In this document: piece after piece, positions 11,773-12,400 of the stretch
Layout of the letters: every line of letters begins with the position of its first letter
Position numbering within the stretch: position 1 is the first letter of the stretch
Assembly: GCA_020429905.1 (NCBI GenBank)
Contig: JAGQKX010000009.1
Location: 1-12,400 of the forward strand
Reading direction: 5' to 3'
DNA: 12,400 nucleotides
Source: a candidate division WWE3 bacterium
Lineage (GTDB): Bacteria > Patescibacteriota > 4484-211 > JAGQKX01
Position numbers and translations under genes: made by a program
The notes under the pieces: generated by a model
Told to the model about the DNA's origin: nothing
Database searches by the model: none
What the model saw: the letters and a program-made list of their open reading frames with translations, nothing else

Positions 11773-12400
11773 GCTGATTTTATAAGCTTTTTATAAATTT
11801 TTTGTTCGTGTTCCCAGACATTCCACTGCGGATCCTCGGTAAATTTCTCGAACGCTGTTTCATGATGATCAAATTCCTTTACATTTTTAAGCCAGATAAA
11901 ACTTGTAGCCATCGCTGTTGGGCTCCACTCTTTTTCTTCCAAAATGTTTTGAATCAGTTCTGAGGTGTCTATTGTGGTGTTACGCAGTTCAATTAAGATT
12001 CCGACATTATCAACCATATCAATCACAAGTTCTGCATCCGGACTAACGTAGACTTGTCTGACTTTATGTACTTGTTGTTCCGACTGTAACCCTAATTGCA
12101 GCAGGTGCTTCTGTAGCGTTCGCCCGTTGATCAGTGATTCCTCAGGGCTCTCTAATTCAAGACGATCAAATAATTTATTTATGGCTTTGAAGTCCTTGAA
12201 AGGAGTATCAATCGTGATTTCTTCCGTGATGAAATTTTGTTTCCCTTTTGGGGAATAAAACACCTTTTTAAACGTGAGCGAATGGTCGGCCCCATCAATA
12301 AGCCGAAGTCTGAAAGATGCGAGGTGGTTATAAAAATGCCAGTCAGAAGTGTCAAAATAGATATCATGCTGGTTAAGGGTCTCGGTACGAGAAAATCCGT
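11769..12400 (-). CDS. CYTH-domain protein (triphosphate tunnel family), N-terminus beyond the window
   Basis: The open frame continues to the right edge, so 210 codons are visible and the true start is outside; the GTG at 12263 is internal. Upstream of it the frame reads D-I-Y-F-D-T, then a block with F-R-L-R-L and L-T-F-K-K, which are the paired beta strands of the CYTH/triphosphate tunnel fold: alternating Arg and Lys residues line the tunnel. Further acidic and basic strands follow (T-E-E-I-T-I-D, V-H-K-V-R-Q-V-Y-V, D-A-E-L-V-I-D-M-V-D, I-L-I-E-L-R). The defining N-terminal E-x-E-x-K lies beyond the edge. Known members are class IV adenylyl cyclases, thiamine triphosphatases and inorganic triphosphatases, and substrate choice cannot be made here. 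The C-terminal 40 residues (W-L-K-N-V-K onwards) are charged and not recognised. Confidence 0.75.
   Translation of the reverse strand, partial: GFSRTETLNQHDIYFDTSDWHFYNHLASFRLRLIDGADHSLTFKKVFYSPKGKQNFITEEITIDTPFKDFKAINKLFDRLELESPEESLINGRTLQKHLLQLGLQSEQQVHKVRQVYVSPDAELVIDMVDNVGILIELRNTTIDTSELIQNILEEKEWSPTAMATSFIWLKNVKEFDHHETAFEKFTEDPQWNVWEHEQKIYKKLIKSA

Noticed and set aside
12261..12263. GTG at 12263 as the start of the CYTH gene
   Set aside because: The frame stays open to the window edge and upstream codons encode the D-I-Y-F-D-T and F-R-L-R-L strands needed by the fold.
1..12400. CRISPR arrays, tRNA or rRNA genes, insertion sequences, integrases, attachment sites
   Set aside because: No regularly spaced repeats, cloverleaf sequences, transposase or integrase motifs, or long terminal repeats were found on either strand.

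Overview
The window (about 42% G+C by eye, standard bacterial code: most stops are TAA, one gene ends in TGA, and the long frames need no recoding) looks like a compactly coded bacterial chromosome. Several traits together suggest a Patescibacteria/CPR-type or related lineage: short secreted proteins with Pro/Thr linkers, a stand-alone sortase next to a tiny LPxT-type protein, several probable leaderless transcripts with a -10 box 6-8 nt before the start codon, and few orthodox operons. This placement is an inference of low to moderate confidence, since no rRNA or single-copy phylogenetic marker except adenylate kinase is present.

Layout. 1-207 (-): N-terminal part of a DsbB/BdbC-type disulfide oxidoreductase. 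208-510: divergent regulatory region with a cobalamin riboswitch that leads into 511-948 (+), a membrane-anchored DUF4430 (transcobalamin C-terminal-like) protein, closed by an intrinsic terminator. 1008-2810 (-): a DEDDy-type exonuclease translated from the end of a YibE/F membrane protein. 2883-3707 (-): a UbiA prenyltransferase. 3836-6094 (+): a 752-residue protein that joins a HAM1/RdgB (ITPase/XTPase) domain to an IMP dehydrogenase/GMP reductase-like barrel, with a long unrecognised middle region. 6101-9471 (-): a four-gene cell-surface cluster read in the order family 2 processive glycosyltransferase, 65-residue sorting-signal-like peptide, sortase, polysaccharide deacetylase with a C-terminal carbohydrate-binding-like domain. 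9561-10214 (-): HD phosphohydrolase. 10224-10943 (-): secreted or anchored protein of unknown function with four cysteines. 11047-11694 (-): adenylate kinase with a four-Cys lid, followed by a terminator. 11769-12400 (-): CYTH-domain protein that runs off the window.

How it fits together. Two themes stand out. The first is nucleotide metabolism and housecleaning: the HAM1-IMPDH fusion, HD phosphohydrolase, adenylate kinase and CYTH triphosphate-binding protein. The second is the cell surface: polysaccharide synthase, deacetylase, sortase and its probable minimal substrate, a four-Cys exported protein, a DsbB-like oxidase and a B12-regulated surface protein. The strongest candidates for something undescribed are the RdgB-IMPDH fusion, in which the product of one domain (IMP or XMP) is the substrate or product of the other, and the glycosyltransferase/mini-LPxT/sortase/deacetylase cluster.
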